Source: Malus domestica (Eukaryota > Streptophyta > Magnoliopsida > Rosales > Rosaceae). Taken from it: a stretch of DNA of 64,000 nucleotides. Location: assembly GCF_042453785.1 (NCBI RefSeq), contig NC_091677.1, forward strand, positions 27,529,501 to 27,593,500. Reading direction: 5' to 3'. Positions 43,101-53,460 of this stretch are shown here, piece after piece. Numbering within the stretch: position 1 is the first letter of the stretch; the number at the start of each line of letters is the position of its first letter. A program made the position numbers and the translations under genes. The notes under the pieces are model-generated. The model saw nothing but the letters and a program-made list of their open reading frames with translations, searched no databases and was not told the origin of the DNA.

Positions 43101-44792
43101 CATTACTTGCTTGGTACCCCATTCGTCATCAAGACGGACAACGTTGCCACTAGCTACTTTCAAACCCAACAAAAGCTCACACCTAAGCAAGCAAGGTGGC
43201 AAGAGTTCTTAGCGGAGTTTGATTACAAGCTAGAGTACAAGCAAGGAAAGGAGAACGTGGTGGCCGATGCTCTAAGTAGACGAGTAGAGTTAATGGCTAC
43301 GGTACTCAAGCCGCAAAGCCATCTCTTGGACCGTGTCCGAGAAGGTTTATCACATGACGTCCAAGCCAAGAACATTGTGGAGTTTGTCAAGGATGGGAAG
43401 ACAAGAAGGTTTTGGCTTGAGGACGGCTTGCTATACACCAAGGGCAAGCGGATCTATGTCCCAAAGTGGGGAAGCTTAAGGAAAGAAATCCTTAAGGAGT
43501 GCCATGACTCAATGTGGGCAGGACATCCTGGCACTCACCGCACGTTGGCTTTGGTGAGCGATGCTTATTATTGGCCACAAATGCGGGATGATGTAGATTC
43601 ATACGTGAAGACTTGTCTTGTGTGCCAACAAGACAAAGTGGAACAAAAGCAACCGGGAGGACTGTTGGAACCACTTCCCACCCCATCAAGACCATGGGAA
43701 TGTTTAACCATGGATTTCATCACACATTTGCCCAAGTCTGATGGATGTGGATCTATCTTCGTCGTGGTCGATAGATTCACCAAGTATGCCACTTTCATAC
43801 CCGCACCTGTGGAGTGCACAGCCGAAGTAGCTGCACGCTTGTTTCTAAAGCACGTGGTGAAGTATTGGGGTGTCCCGAGGAGCATAGTCAGTGATCGAGA
43901 TGCTCGCTTCACGGGTAGATTTTGGAAGGAGCTTTTCAAGCTACTTGGCTCAAAGTTAGACTTCTCCACAGCTTTTCATCCCCAAACTGATGGACAAACG
44001 GAGCGGGTTAACGCATTGTTGGAGACTTATTTGCGGCACTATGTTAGTGCCAATCAACGAGATTGGGCTAAGTTACTTGATGTTGCCCAATTCTCTTATA
44101 ACTTGCAACGTTCGGAGTCGACGGGGAAAAGTCCGTTCGAGTTGGCTATAGGGCAACAACCCTTGACCCCGAACACGGTCGTGACTGGCTACACGGGGAA
44201 TAGTCCAGCCGCTTTCAAAACCGCTAAGGAGTGGCAATTAGCCCACGAACTTGCTCGAGCTCATTTGGAGAAGGCTTCAAAGAAGATGAAGAAATGGGCG
44301 GATCGCAAGCGAATGAATGTGGAGTTCCAAACTGGCGACCAAGTCTTTGTGAAGCTCAATGCGTCTCAGCACAAGAGTACTCGTGGCTTGCACAAGAGCT
44401 TGTTGCGGAAGTATGAGGGACCATTCCCTATCATCAAGAAGGTTGGCAAAGCCGCTTATGTTGTGGAACTCCCACCCCGCCTCAAGTTTCACCCGGTGTT
44501 CCATGTGAGCAACTTGAAGCCTTATCATGCGGACGATGAGGAACCAAGTCGAGGTGAGTCTCATCGAGCACCCCCTTTGATGACGGAGGCATTTGACAAA
44601 GAAGTGGAGAGCATTGAAGCCAAGCGTGTCGTGGTGCGACCAAGACAACCAAAGCATGTGGAGTACTTTGTCAAATGGAAGGGGCTACCATACTCCGAAG
44701 CAACATGGGAGAAGGAGACGTCCTTATGGCAATATAAGGACTTGATTCAGACATTCGAGAGGCAAGAGTCGACGAGGACGTCGACGGCTTAA
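40128..44792 (+). CDS. Chromovirus Gag-Pol polyprotein
   Basis: 1554 residues in one frame, ATG 47 bases after the 5' LTR, TAA at 44790-44792. Order: coiled N-terminal region; Gag domain ([22 protein letters not shown]); zinc knuckle [14 protein letters not shown]; aspartic protease [11 protein letters not shown] (~454); reverse transcriptase with [12 protein letters not shown] and YIDDIVVYS (~793); RNase H ([15 protein letters not shown]); integrase with the HHCC zinc finger (HPGTHRT...TCLVCQQDK, ~1132-1170) and DDE core ([30 protein letters not shown]); and a C-terminal chromodomain [19 protein letters not shown] (~1510-1545). The chromodomain is known in such elements to steer integration toward modified chromatin. 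No stop or frameshift was seen. Confidence 0.95.
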   Translation: MASGEMVSGVSDLRERTAEVQDVAKSKPKLKDLQASMETMEERLEKVERTILEFDTRLDEDVVDKEEIQTMVDNGKDELRGLVEGLRDELLGALNTMADKMRREVQVHLDNIEARFVALQEEIKDTRELKGDVAFCKEAVVKQFVQRPREIKALDSKVIDSFKPKSYNGKREAKELDTFVWNVERYFKYLKLEDDESKISTATMFLADNALMWWRRRSMEIEQGTFSLTTWDEFKKDLMLHFYPQNAKYEAKEKLRWLKQTGSVKDYVNAFVSLLFEVPNMLEEDKLMYFMSGLQNWAKLELQRRHVQTLSDAIAAAESLIEFKSSHQGDSKSTGKKGNHERSGGEHKPKDKAETSKPKEKKADKHDKGKGKSWQPTCYLCDGPHMMRDCPQKKALKAMTFKEDKVKESNDATMGCIRLLNAIQTTLSQPKAQVGGGSLFVDVKTGDKTTRVLVDTGATHNFMTSEEATRLGLRVTKEPGSVKTVNSAATPIVGVARNVQVDIGTWKGTIDFTIVKMDDYGVVIGLEFMDKVRAFPIPFYNIFCILADGRQPCLVPLERQAKKCTQHLSAIQFAKSWKKGEATFLATLMLNEGEEKYGPLPKQVEDVLTEFADVMPKELPKKLPPRREVDHVIELEPGAKPPSKSPYRMSPPELEELRKQLNELLDAGYIQPSKSPYGAPVLFQRKKEGSLKLCIDYRALNKITIKNKYPLPLIADLFDQLGEARYFTKLDLRSGYYQVRIAPGDESKTAMVTRYGAFEYKVMPFGLTNAPATFCTLMNKVFHPYLDKFVVVYIDDIVVYSKTLEEHVKHLRIVFKTLREHELYVKKEKCSFATKEVEFLGHKIKEGKLMMEKGKIKAIQEWEPPTKVPTLRSFLGLTNYYRRFIKGYSAIAAPLTDLLKKNKTWEWTDRCQEAFERLKKALMEEPVLRLPDLSKPFELHTDASDFAIGGVLMQEGHPIAYESRKLNNAEKRYTTHEKEMTAIVHCLRVWRHYLLGTPFVIKTDNVATSYFQTQQKLTPKQARWQEFLAEFDYKLEYKQGKENVVADALSRRVELMATVLKPQSHLLDRVREGLSHDVQAKNIVEFVKDGKTRRFWLEDGLLYTKGKRIYVPKWGSLRKEILKECHDSMWAGHPGTHRTLALVSDAYYWPQMRDDVDSYVKTCLVCQQDKVEQKQPGGLLEPLPTPSRPWECLTMDFITHLPKSDGCGSIFVVVDRFTKYATFIPAPVECTAEVAARLFLKHVVKYWGVPRSIVSDRDARFTGRFWKELFKLLGSKLDFSTAFHPQTDGQTERVNALLETYLRHYVSANQRDWAKLLDVAQFSYNLQRSESTGKSPFELAIGQQPLTPNTVVTGYTGNSPAAFKTAKEWQLAHELARAHLEKASKKMKKWADRKRMNVEFQTGDQVFVKLNASQHKSTRGLHKSLLRKYEGPFPIIKKVGKAAYVVELPPRLKFHPVFHVSNLKPYHADDEEPSRGESHRAPPLMTEAFDKEVESIEAKRVVVRPRQPKHVEYFVKWKGLPYSEATWEKETSLWQYKDLIQTFERQESTRTSTA

Positions 44793-44803
44793 GTGGGGGA
44801 GGA
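44793..44803 (+). promoter_or_regulatory. Polypurine tract of the chromovirus
   Basis: GTGGGGGAGGA lies directly before the 3' LTR and serves as primer for plus-strand synthesis in the element's replication. Confidence 0.85.
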
Positions 44804-45344
44804 TGTCACGGGCCATGTGTTAAAAACAAAGAAAATGCCCAAGACATCATATATCTAAGCCCATGAAGCCATGTCTTCATGGAAGCTTCTGGAACGTCCC
44901 GGAGAAATCAAGGACGTGGCGGAGCATTCAAGATAATCTTAGGGCATTCCGGAACATTCCACACAAGTGTACATATTTAAGCCTCACCTAGAATAATCTA
45001 GATTAGGCAAGTTGTATCTAGAACTATGCTAGATATTTTTTGATGTAAGTAGGGGATTCTAGAACCCTCCATTGAGGAGGTGACTTAGGCCTATAAATAG
45101 GAGGTAAGGCCATTTGGCCAAACCATCCAAGAATTGTAAGCAATTGTAAAGTTCTCTTAACTTTCAATACAAAGCTTCCTTTCTCCCATCTTCTAAGTGA
45201 TCTTAGCATTCTCCAAGCTATCTTAGCTTTCTTTGTGATTCGATCCGGGGAAGCGAGGCTTCGAAGGCTTACTTAGCTTGTTCATCGAGGTATTCAAGTC
45301 TAAGTGCCGCACGGGCGGAAGGCTTAAAGAGTCATCCCGTGACA
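44804..45344 (+). repeat. 3' LTR of the chromovirus
   Basis: 541 bp, same as the 5' LTR as far as can be read by eye. Confidence 0.95.
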
Positions 45345-45348
45345 CTAG

Positions 45349-45698
45349 GAAGGTGCGTAGAGCTTTCAGATTTTTCGCTGCTCGTGTGTTTACACCACAA
45401 TCTTTTTCTCTTTTTTTATTTATTTATTTTTTCTTGTTGCTCTTATTGATATTGTTGTTTGCGGGTTGTTTCGTGCGAGCTTCTTTCAATTTGTGGTGCA
45501 GAACTATGTGGAGCTCCTTGGAGGAAGTCGCAGTCTTCTTTTTATCCACTTCGAGGGCTCTGTTTGGCTCGATTTCGGGCGATTGTTGGTGGCGCTAGTT
45601 CGATAGGTGTTCTTCTGACGATGGTGACGATTGCAAGTTGTTAGGATTTTTTTTTCGGTTTTTCTTTTGTTTTGGGTCCATAATTTTCTTTTGGGCTT
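45349..45698. other. 350-bp host spacer between two LTR retrotransposons
   Basis: T-rich sequence without recognisable gene content; it separates the chromovirus from the copia element. Confidence 0.5.
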
Positions 45699-45703
45699 GT
45701 TTT

Positions 45704-45860
45704 TATTAAGGGTAATATTGTCAATACACTATCAAGGGATAATACTTAGAGGTTAAGGAAAGCTATTATTTTTTATGAGTTAGTTGGTCTACACAAGTAT
45801 ATATATACTTTTAGATTGTAATCTTATTTGATTGAGTAAATGAAAATATGTTTCTCAATA
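45704..45860 (+). repeat. 5' LTR of the copia element
   Basis: 157 bp; an AGTATATATATACTT stretch near 45797-45811 is the likely TATA region. Confidence 0.92.
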
Positions 45861-45869
45861 TGGTATCAC
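45861..45869 (+). promoter_or_regulatory. Primer-binding site of the copia element
   Basis: TGGTATCAC abuts the 5' LTR; it matches the start of the initiator Met-tRNA site used by copia elements. Confidence 0.82.
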
Positions 45870-45996
45870 TCGCCCTCGTCTGACGACCTCTCTCTTCGAT
45901 CCCTAATCTTCCCGCTTCTCTGCTACTCCGATCTTGATCTCCGATCTTGTTGTTCTTGATTTTCTTCGCTTGATTTTCTTCTCTGCATCTCTGCTC

Positions 45997-48900
45997 ATGG
46001 CTCCTGCCGTCTCTTCCTCTACGGCATCGGATTCTCCAATTCTTCCACCGTCGGAAGCTTCAAACCCTAATTCCTTGAATTCTACCTCAATCACCATACA
46101 GAACATTGGATCTATGGTTCCGATCAAGCTTACCACTACCAATTACCTGACATGGAGTGCTCTCTTTGCTCCAATTTTTCGTCGATACAACCTCACCGGT
46201 TTGATTGATGGTTCTTCGCCGGCGCCGCCTCAATTTCTCATCGACTCCTCCGGGAATCGCAGTCTTAATCCGGCGTATGTTGCTTGGTTTGAGAATGATC
46301 AGAATATTCTCATCTGGCTCAATTCGACTCTCTCGGAATCCCTAATTCCTTATACTGTTGGCGTTTCCTCGGCTCGAGAACTATGGGCAAAATTGGAGTC
46401 TCGTCTTGCTGCTGCCTCGCATTCTCACATCCACGAACTTAGATCTCGCCTTCGTAGTCTCCCCAAAGGAGATCTCACAGCCGCTCAATATCTTCAACGC
46501 ACTGAGGAGATTGCTGATGCTCTTGCTAGTGCTGGTGCTCCGGTTGAAGATTCAGAGCTGATTTCTGTCATTTTACATGGCTTACCTCCTGAATTTGACT
46601 CGTTTGTGGATGCCATTCAGTTTCGTCTTGGTTCAACTACCATGGATGAACTCCATGGTTTGCTTCTTAGCAAAGAGATCCAATTGACAAATCGCAAGCA
46701 AATTCCACCGGTGCCTTCCTTTCAGGCCTACAACACCTCCACTGGTCTTCTTCCTCTGCCTGTTCCTTCTATCTCTCACGGCTATGTTGCTCAGCAGTCG
46801 TTCTCCTCTCACAATCAACATCGTGGACTGGATCGCAACTTTACTCGAGGCACTCATCAATCTCGTGGCAATTTCAGGCAGAACAACAATCCGCGATTCT
46901 CCAATTTCCCTCGAGGCAACAATCAGCGTTTCAATCGAGGCCCTCGGTCCAATTTTTCATCCAACAGGAAACTTTCTTGTCAAATATGTCGCCAATTTGA
47001 TCATGAGGCTTGTGACTGTCCTCATCGCATGGACCCTCACTATACTGGCAAGTCATCCCAAACTGCGTTGGTTGCCAACACCTCCACCTCCTCCTCTCCA
47101 TGGATTGTCGACTCTGGCGCTACTTCTCATATGACCAATAACTATGCCACTCTCCAGAATCCTGAAGTCTACACAGGGCCTGACCAAGTGTATATCGGTG
47201 ATGGCAAAGGTTTGCCTATCACTCACACTGGCTCTTCTTCCATTACCACTTCACATAGTAATTTTGCACTCAAAAATGTCTTATTTGTGCCTGATCTGAA
47301 GCATAATCTCTTATCTGCAAATCAATTTCTTATTGATAATCAATGCTCTATGCATCTTTATCCATCTCACTTTACTGTGAAGGATCTTTCTTCGGGGAGG
47401 ATGCGTTTTAAAAGTCCTGTTCAGCATGGCTTCTATCCGTTTTATCCTTCATCTCACACTGGTGCCAAGCTTTCAGCTCTTACTGCTACTCCAAAAGCTT
47501 CCCGGACTCTGTGGCATGGACGGTTGGGCCATCCTTCAGTCAAGATTTTAAATAAACTTGCCTCTAAATCTTGTATCTCTGTGTTCCAACACAAGACCTC
47601 TTCTTTTTGCTCAGCCTGTGCATTAGGAAAGTGTTCTAGATTGCCATTTGTATCCACTCCATGTACTACCACGAAACCGTTAGAACTCATTCATACTGAT
47701 GTTTGGGGACCCTCACCTATAGCTTCTCAGGATGGTTTCCGGTATTATGTCATATTTGTGGATGATTTTACTCGATACTGTTGGTTCTTCCCTCTGAGAT
47801 ACAAATCTGATGTACTTTCAGTCTTCATGAAATATAAATCTTTGGTTGAAAATACTTTGTGCACCAAAATTATTACCTTGCGATCTGATTCTGGTGGTGA
47901 ATACATGAGTACTCTTTTCTCTAATTTTTTGGCACAACATGGCATCCAGCATCAGTTATCTTGTCCTCACACACCCGAGCAAAATGGATGTGCTGAACGC
48001 AAACACAGGCATATTGTGGAAACTGCCCGGACTCTTTTTGCAGCATCTAAAGTTCCTCACTTATATTGGGTTGATGTTTTTGCAGCTGCAATCTATCTCA
48101 TCAACAGGTTACCTACTCTCTCTCGGACCTCACCTTGGGAGTCTCTTTTCAAGACATTGCCTTGTTATGGTACACTCAGAGTTTTTGGTTGTCTCTGCTT
48201 TCCGTGGTTAAAGCCGTATGCTTCTTCTAAGTTGGATGCTAAGAGCAAGCCCTGTGTTTTCTTGGGCTACAGTCTTAATCATAAGGGGTACAAATGCCTT
48301 GATCCAGCTACAGGACGCATTTATATCTCCCGGCATGTTCTCTTTGATGAAAGTAAGTTTCCATTTTCTAATCTTTCTTCTTCCTCTCCTCCTTCCCCAT
48401 TCCAACCTGCAAGTTCATCCTCTACTATTCCCTCTTCCTTAACCTTTACTTCTCTTCCTCCTTCCTCCTCCTCATCTTCTTTCTCTGGCCCATCATCCTT
48501 CCCTCATCCCCCTGCACCACCGCCATCCTCCTCACCCTCTGGACCATCCTCCTCCCCTCCTTCCCCTGCACCACCCCCACTACCATCTTCCTCCATCAAT
48601 ACTCACCCTATGCAAACCCGTTCTAAGTCCGGCATTTACAAACCTAAAGCCTTTACTACCACAAATCATCCTCTTCCCTCTCATTTGTCTCTGGATTATA
48701 TTCCTACCACCTATCTCCAAGCATCTAACCACCCTCATTGGCGCCAAGCAATGCAGGAGGAATTCAATGCTCTTCTTCATACTCAAACCTGGTCCCTGGT
48801 TCCATATCACTCTTCCCAGAATATAGTTGGCTGCAAATGGGTGTTTCGTATCAAACGAAAACCCGATGGCTCCATCGATCGCTACAAGGCTCGGTTGGTT

Positions 48901-50283
48901 GCCAAGGGTTTTCACCAACAAGAAGGTCTCGATTACACTGAAACGTTTAGCCCTGTGGCTAAACCTGTGACAATTCGCCTCTTACTCACCCTTACTGCTC
49001 AATTTGATTGGTTTCTGCACCAACTTGATGTCAGTAATGCATTCTTACATGGCACTCTTTCTGAATCTGTGTTTATGCAACAACCACCCGGCTTTGCCGA
49101 CTCTACCAAGCCCCATCATGTGTGCCAGCTTCATAAGTCGTTATATGGTCTGAAACAAGCTCCCCGAGCTTGGTATGATAAACTCCATGCTGCTCTTGCT
49201 TCTCTTGGATTCGTTGGTTCTCAAAGTGACCACTCTCTGTTTGTCAAAACGGACAAAGCCTTGGTATTTGTTCTTGTGTATGTGGACGACATTCTGGTTA
49301 CAGGGCCCTCTTCTGTTGAATGTCAACATGTGATCACTCAGCTCAGCAGTTTGTTTCCTATTAAGGATCTTGGTCCTTTACACTATTTTCTCGGTCTTGA
49401 GGTCAAGCGCTCTTCTACTGGCATTTTCCTATCCCAAACTAAATATATTCTGGATTTGCTTCACAAAGCCAAAATGGTTGGTGCAAAACCCTGCAACACA
49501 CCACTGAGCACCTCTAAGATTGATCATGCTTCTCCTCTTCTTGACAATGCTTCTGAGTACAGGTCATTGGTGGGTGCTCTTCAGTATCTAACCTGGACAA
49601 GGCCGGATCTTAGTTTCGCTGTCAACCTTGTTTGCCAATTCATGCACACTCCCAAAGTCTCTCACTTCCAAGCTGTCAAGCGTATCCTCCGGTATCTTAA
49701 GGGCACCATTGATCATGGTCTCTGGTTCTCGAAGTGCTCCTCTGTTCCATCACTCAAGGCCTTTTCCGATGCTGACTGGGCTGGTTGTGAGTTAGATAGG
49801 AGATCCACTGGTGGTTACTGCATTTTTCTGGGTAATTCTCTCATTAGTTGGAGCGCTAAAAAGCAACCCACTGTTGCTCGTTCCTCTACCGAGGCAGAGT
49901 ATCGCTCCCTTGCCAACACTGCCTCTGAGATCACTTGGATTTGTCAATTACTTGCTGACATTGGCTATTGTCTGCCTTGTTCTCCTCAGCTTTGGTGTGA
50001 TAACGTCTCTGCTATATCCCTTGCCAAGAATCCTGTTTTTCATGCTCGGACCAAGCATGTTGAGCTTGATTACCATTACATCCGTGAAAAAGTAGTTGCC
50101 AAGCACATCTCCCTTCACTACATCTGCTCCCAAGACCAAGTGGCAGATATCTGTACAAAATCTTTAGCTGCAGCCCGTTTTTTGTTTCTCCGGGACAAAC
50201 TGCAACTTCGGGTTCCCAAGTTTCGTTTGAGGGGGGATATTAAGGGTAATATTGTCAATACACTATCAAGGGATAATACTTAG
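45997..50283 (+). CDS. Ty1/copia Gag-Pol polyprotein
   Basis: 1428 residues from the ATG at 45997 (MAPAVSSS), chosen because Gag begins there; the frame stays open a further 21 codons upstream from ATG 45934. Order typical of copia: Gag (NYLTWSALFAPIFRRYNLTG); zinc knuckle CQICRQFDHEACDC (~328); protease WIVDSGATSHM (~371); GAG-pre-integrase LWHGRLGHPS; integrase DDE core (HTDVWGP ~565, RSDSGGEY ~629, EQNGCAERKHRH ~665); a Ser/Pro-rich linker; reverse transcriptase (CKWVFRIKRKPDGSIDRYKA, YVDDILVTG ~1095); RNase H (SSTEAEYRSLAN). The stop (TAG 50281-50283) lies inside the 3' LTR, so the last 15 codons are LTR-encoded. Ale-like lineage is a guess. Confidence 0.94.
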   Translation: MAPAVSSSTASDSPILPPSEASNPNSLNSTSITIQNIGSMVPIKLTTTNYLTWSALFAPIFRRYNLTGLIDGSSPAPPQFLIDSSGNRSLNPAYVAWFENDQNILIWLNSTLSESLIPYTVGVSSARELWAKLESRLAAASHSHIHELRSRLRSLPKGDLTAAQYLQRTEEIADALASAGAPVEDSELISVILHGLPPEFDSFVDAIQFRLGSTTMDELHGLLLSKEIQLTNRKQIPPVPSFQAYNTSTGLLPLPVPSISHGYVAQQSFSSHNQHRGLDRNFTRGTHQSRGNFRQNNNPRFSNFPRGNNQRFNRGPRSNFSSNRKLSCQICRQFDHEACDCPHRMDPHYTGKSSQTALVANTSTSSSPWIVDSGATSHMTNNYATLQNPEVYTGPDQVYIGDGKGLPITHTGSSSITTSHSNFALKNVLFVPDLKHNLLSANQFLIDNQCSMHLYPSHFTVKDLSSGRMRFKSPVQHGFYPFYPSSHTGAKLSALTATPKASRTLWHGRLGHPSVKILNKLASKSCISVFQHKTSSFCSACALGKCSRLPFVSTPCTTTKPLELIHTDVWGPSPIASQDGFRYYVIFVDDFTRYCWFFPLRYKSDVLSVFMKYKSLVENTLCTKIITLRSDSGGEYMSTLFSNFLAQHGIQHQLSCPHTPEQNGCAERKHRHIVETARTLFAASKVPHLYWVDVFAAAIYLINRLPTLSRTSPWESLFKTLPCYGTLRVFGCLCFPWLKPYASSKLDAKSKPCVFLGYSLNHKGYKCLDPATGRIYISRHVLFDESKFPFSNLSSSSPPSPFQPASSSSTIPSSLTFTSLPPSSSSSSFSGPSSFPHPPAPPPSSSPSGPSSSPPSPAPPPLPSSSINTHPMQTRSKSGIYKPKAFTTTNHPLPSHLSLDYIPTTYLQASNHPHWRQAMQEEFNALLHTQTWSLVPYHSSQNIVGCKWVFRIKRKPDGSIDRYKARLVAKGFHQQEGLDYTETFSPVAKPVTIRLLLTLTAQFDWFLHQLDVSNAFLHGTLSESVFMQQPPGFADSTKPHHVCQLHKSLYGLKQAPRAWYDKLHAALASLGFVGSQSDHSLFVKTDKALVFVLVYVDDILVTGPSSVECQHVITQLSSLFPIKDLGPLHYFLGLEVKRSSTGIFLSQTKYILDLLHKAKMVGAKPCNTPLSTSKIDHASPLLDNASEYRSLVGALQYLTWTRPDLSFAVNLVCQFMHTPKVSHFQAVKRILRYLKGTIDHGLWFSKCSSVPSLKAFSDADWAGCELDRRSTGGYCIFLGNSLISWSAKKQPTVARSSTEAEYRSLANTASEITWICQLLADIGYCLPCSPQLWCDNVSAISLAKNPVFHARTKHVELDYHYIREKVVAKHISLHYICSQDQVADICTKSLAAARFLFLRDKLQLRVPKFRLRGDIKGNIVNTLSRDNT
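50227..50237 (+). promoter_or_regulatory. Polypurine tract of the copia element
   Basis: TTGAGGGGGGA directly precedes the 3' LTR and overlaps the coding frame. Confidence 0.8.
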
Positions 50284-50394
50284 AGGTTAAGGAAAGCTAT
50301 TATTTGTTATGAGTTAGTTAGTCTACACAAGTATATATATACTTTTAGATTGTAATCTTATTTGATTGAGTAAATGAAAATATGTTTCTCAATA
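50238..50394 (+). repeat. 3' LTR of the copia element
   Basis: 157 bp, two substitutions relative to the 5' LTR (TTTTTT/TTTGTT and TTGGTC/TTAGTC). Confidence 0.92.
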
Positions 50395-50399
50395 GTTTT

Positions 50400-51297
50400 G
50401 ATGTACTTTGATTCCATACCTCTGTTGTGTGCTTATTGCAATTCGGTCTCTTTCTTGTAAATTTATTTTCTTGGTAATAAAGTTACCTTGATAGAAAAAA
50501 CTTTCTAATAAGGAGTTTAAAATTAATAGGTTAGGGTGTTTTTGTCATTTTATGATTATTTATTTTTCATTAGGAACAATGTTTGTCTATTTACTTGTGT
50601 ACAGTGATATAACACTTTTTACCGTGCAAATATCTTAATTTGAACTGTTGAATGTTAAAAGTTTTACATCTTTTCGGTATTTAATCTAAATTGTGATTAC
50701 TGATGTACTAATCTTGGTTTTAGGGGTGACATTTGTAGTTGTCTAACCACTGATTTTGTTAGTTTCAATTTGATGTTATTCGATCTGGCAATGGGTTGTG
50801 TTTAATGGGCTTAAGTCGGGTCGACAACTATCATTTTTATAACAGATTATCGAAATCTAACCCATTAAATTAACATATATTTAAATCCAACCAATGATTT
50901 TAATGAGTCAGCCATTTTATTCAGTAACACCCTTAACAACTTTTTCTTTAATATATATTTTTGCCTCAGCTAATTTTAGTATTTCATGCTCGTGTTCATA
51001 ATCGTATTGAAATTGGCTAGCAATAATGTTTTAAATTTTCCTTCGACGCGAATTAAACTACTGATTACAAATTAAAAAGAATATTACTAGATCGAAATGA
51101 GTAGCGCTTTTTGTTGTTTTTTTGTATATTTATTTGTATAAAAGAGAGAATATACAAAGAAAATAAACCGGTGGCTTGGAATTCTACACAGTGACTGGGC
51201 CTTAAAACCCCGTGGCCAAACACGACGCAGAAGCCTGAGTTTTAGCAAAAGTAAGAAACCGCAAGAGAAAAGAAAGAGTGCGAGAAAGCAAAAGAAG
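50400..51297. other. Promoter-side spacer of the small membrane-protein gene
   Basis: AT-rich, with an old repeat-like stretch around 50760-50935. Promoter and leader of the gene starting at 51298 must lie here; no unambiguous TATA box was assigned. Confidence 0.4.
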
Positions 51298-52747
51298 ATG
51301 AGCAGCGAGGCCAAAACCAATAGCACAACAGCTGCAGGAGGAGGAGGAGGAAGCGGTGGCGGTGGTGGCGGAGGTGGCGGAAGGGAATTTAGGGCGAGGA
51401 TGGAGCACTACTTGTACAGCGGTGAGAAGAAGCACGTATTTGCAGGCATCGTTATTATCAGCGCCGTCTTTGCCGTTCCTTGGTACCTCATGAATCGAGG
51501 TTCGTATCTCCTTACTTCGCTTTCGATTTATATGCTGCCGTTTTTGGGTTTTGGTGAATACAGCTACGGATTTTAGGATTTAGAATTTTCCTTCATTTTC
51601 TTGGCAACCAAACACTGGAAATGTATAAATTAAATCAAATTTCCCGTAATCATCTGAAATTTTGCAGTTGGTTGGTTGCTGTTAATTGATTACAATGTAT
51701 TATTAGTTAACAATTATATTTGGGTCTTGCCTATCTGAGCAGTGAAAGTTACTCTAATTTGCATTCATGAATTAATTGTTGCAATCATGGTCTAAAATAT
51801 GCATAATATCCCGATATTTTCATCGAAATTTCCGTGTTTTTGGACTACCGATATTTTTTTGGGCTACCAATATTTCCGATATCATCGATATTTTAGACCT
51901 TACTAAGTCATTCATGTATCTTACCATGCAATGTATAAAGTATAAAATATTGTACTAATTCATTATATATAAATGATTATGGTGTGTTTAAACTTCTTTT
52001 ATTAATTACTACATATTTTCTACCCTCACAATATTTATTAGCTCGCTATATAATCAACTTAAATCAATTATATCTATCATGCAACATTTCCTTCTAATTT
52101 TTTGTGATAAACTAATAAATAATTGACTAAATAAACAGCAAAGTTTCAATAAAAATTTTCAAGTTTTTCTTACAATTTCCGTGGTTTTTATTCAATTTTT
52201 ATCAATATCGATAATATCCTGATATTTCTATCGAAATTTCCGTATTTTTGGACTATCAATATTTCTAATATCATCGATATTTTATATCTTGTTGCAATTA
52301 CTTAAGAATTTGGGCTCCTATAACTTCAGCAGCATTTTGTTCTGCTACTCTATTCTGTGAAAAAAGAGAGCCAGCAATCTACACCACTGTTTTCCACAGC
52401 ATCATGCCACTTTGATTTCACCATATTGTAGCCAAATACATGTTACCGATTTCGTGGCAGTTTCTTTTGTTGATATCCGAGTGTAAGGCTTTTTGACTGA
52501 ATGGTTATAGTTCATGACTATGCTTTGTCCGATGGAGTTCAGACTCCGTTATGGGATTTTGTTTCGGTTACCTGTTGGTAGTGTTAACGCCATTTTGCCC
52601 GTCTCTGTTTCCTCATCGGCCAATCTAATATAATTCATCTTCTCTCCTGTAGGGGCAAAGCATCAATCTCATCAAGATTACTTGGAAAAAGCTGATAAGG
52701 CAAGGAGTCAAAGACTTTCTTCCGGGGCGCCTGCCGCTGCTAAATGA
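51298..52747 (+). CDS. Small plant-conserved single-pass membrane protein (2 exons)
   Basis: Exon 1 is 51298-51499 and exon 2 is 52653-52747 (donor G|GTTCGT, acceptor CCTGTAG|GGGC), giving 98 residues. A Gly-rich low-complexity N-terminus is followed by REFRARMEHYLYSGEKKHV, a hydrophobic segment AGIVIISAVFAVPWYLM, and a polar tail AKHQSHQDYLEKADKARSQR. The topology (one helix, basic tail) suggests an organelle or endomembrane protein. I do not know a function. Its position between the PPR gene and MRS2 suggests the Arabidopsis At1g80890 locus (from memory). The intron (1153 bp) carries repeat sequence. Splicing is supported by frame and by the continuity of the charged tail, not by transcript data. 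Confidence 0.75.
51800..52295. repeat. Repeated CGATATTT-rich sequence in the intron
   Basis: The phrase CCGATATTTTCATCGAAATTTCCG...GGACTACCGATATTT (51808-51905) recurs as CTGATATTTCTATCGAAATTTCCG...GGACTATCAATATTT (52205-52290). It looks like pieces of a dispersed transposon-derived repeat common in dicots. Confidence 0.5.
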
Positions 52748-53460
52748 TTTCATGTTGAAGAATCTCCTCTGGTTTTTCATAATGGTTGGAAGGTGCAATG
52801 TATCTTTGTTGTTTGACACTCTTTTTGCCTTCCTCGACCCGTTTTCCAGAAGAGTGGCTTCTCATGATCCTTGAGGAGCAATGGGTTGTGTTGCTTATTT
52901 TCTTTTCGATAGGTACAAATGTACGGCTTATGAGGCATCGTTTTGAATGATTAGGCAGAACCGAACTTCTGTTTCCAGTCATGTTGAGGTGCATCCATGT
53001 GAGGAATTCATATTTGATTTCTAGCTCGCAACGGGTTCCGTTCGGTATCATCTTGAGCTTGCATTGTTCGGTAACATTCGGTTAAAAACTCCGGTGTCTT
53101 GATTGTTGAACCAAAACAAGGACGCCCTTGTGTGAATGGCGAATTTGTTGATCGGTTGATGTAGTTGATGTTTTTAACGCGGCAACGGGAAAGAAACGCA
53201 AGTTAAAACGTTGCATTTTCCCTTCATTGCTTGTGACACCTAAATTTTTCCATTGCCCCGGCACATACAACACTTTCCTCTTTCGTTCTTCGGTCTCCAC
53301 CCTTGTTCATCAAGACCGGGAGAAAATTTTGTATACATGAATCAAATAGACTTGTGAATCATATCGAAAGAATTGAAGCATCGAGCCAACTTTCGATTAT
53401 TCTGAGACGGTACAAATAAAATGGCAACAAATATTCCTTGATTGAGGTTTAAGTTTACAT
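52748..53460. other. Convergent 3' regions
   Basis: Lies between the ends of the plus-strand small gene and the minus-strand MRS2 gene, so it should hold both 3' untranslated regions. No other coding region was recognised. Confidence 0.45.

Larger units (their letters stand above)
39540..45344 (+). mobile_element. Intact Ty3/gypsy LTR retrotransposon with chromodomain (chromovirus)
   Basis: 5805 bp. Two 541-bp LTRs (39540-40080, 44804-45344) begin TGTCACGGGCC and end CCCGTGACA; read side by side I find no difference. CTAG flanks both sides (39536-39539, 45345-45348). A primer-binding site, a polypurine tract and a single 1554-codon polyprotein are all intact. Identical LTRs mean a very recent insertion, and the element may be autonomous. 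Clade within the chromoviruses (Galadriel, Tekay, Reina or CRM) was not resolved. Confidence 0.95.
45704..50394 (+). mobile_element. Intact Ty1/copia LTR retrotransposon with TA...TA LTR ends
   Basis: 4691 bp. LTRs of 157 bp (45704-45860, 50238-50394) begin TATTAAGGGTAATATTG and end TTTCTCAATA, not TG...CA. The 5-bp duplication GTTTT flanks it exactly (45699-45703, 50395-50399) and the primer-binding site TGGTATCAC starts at the next base, so the borders are secure. The LTRs differ at two positions. One long open frame encodes all copia domains. Recent and possibly autonomous. Confidence 0.93.
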
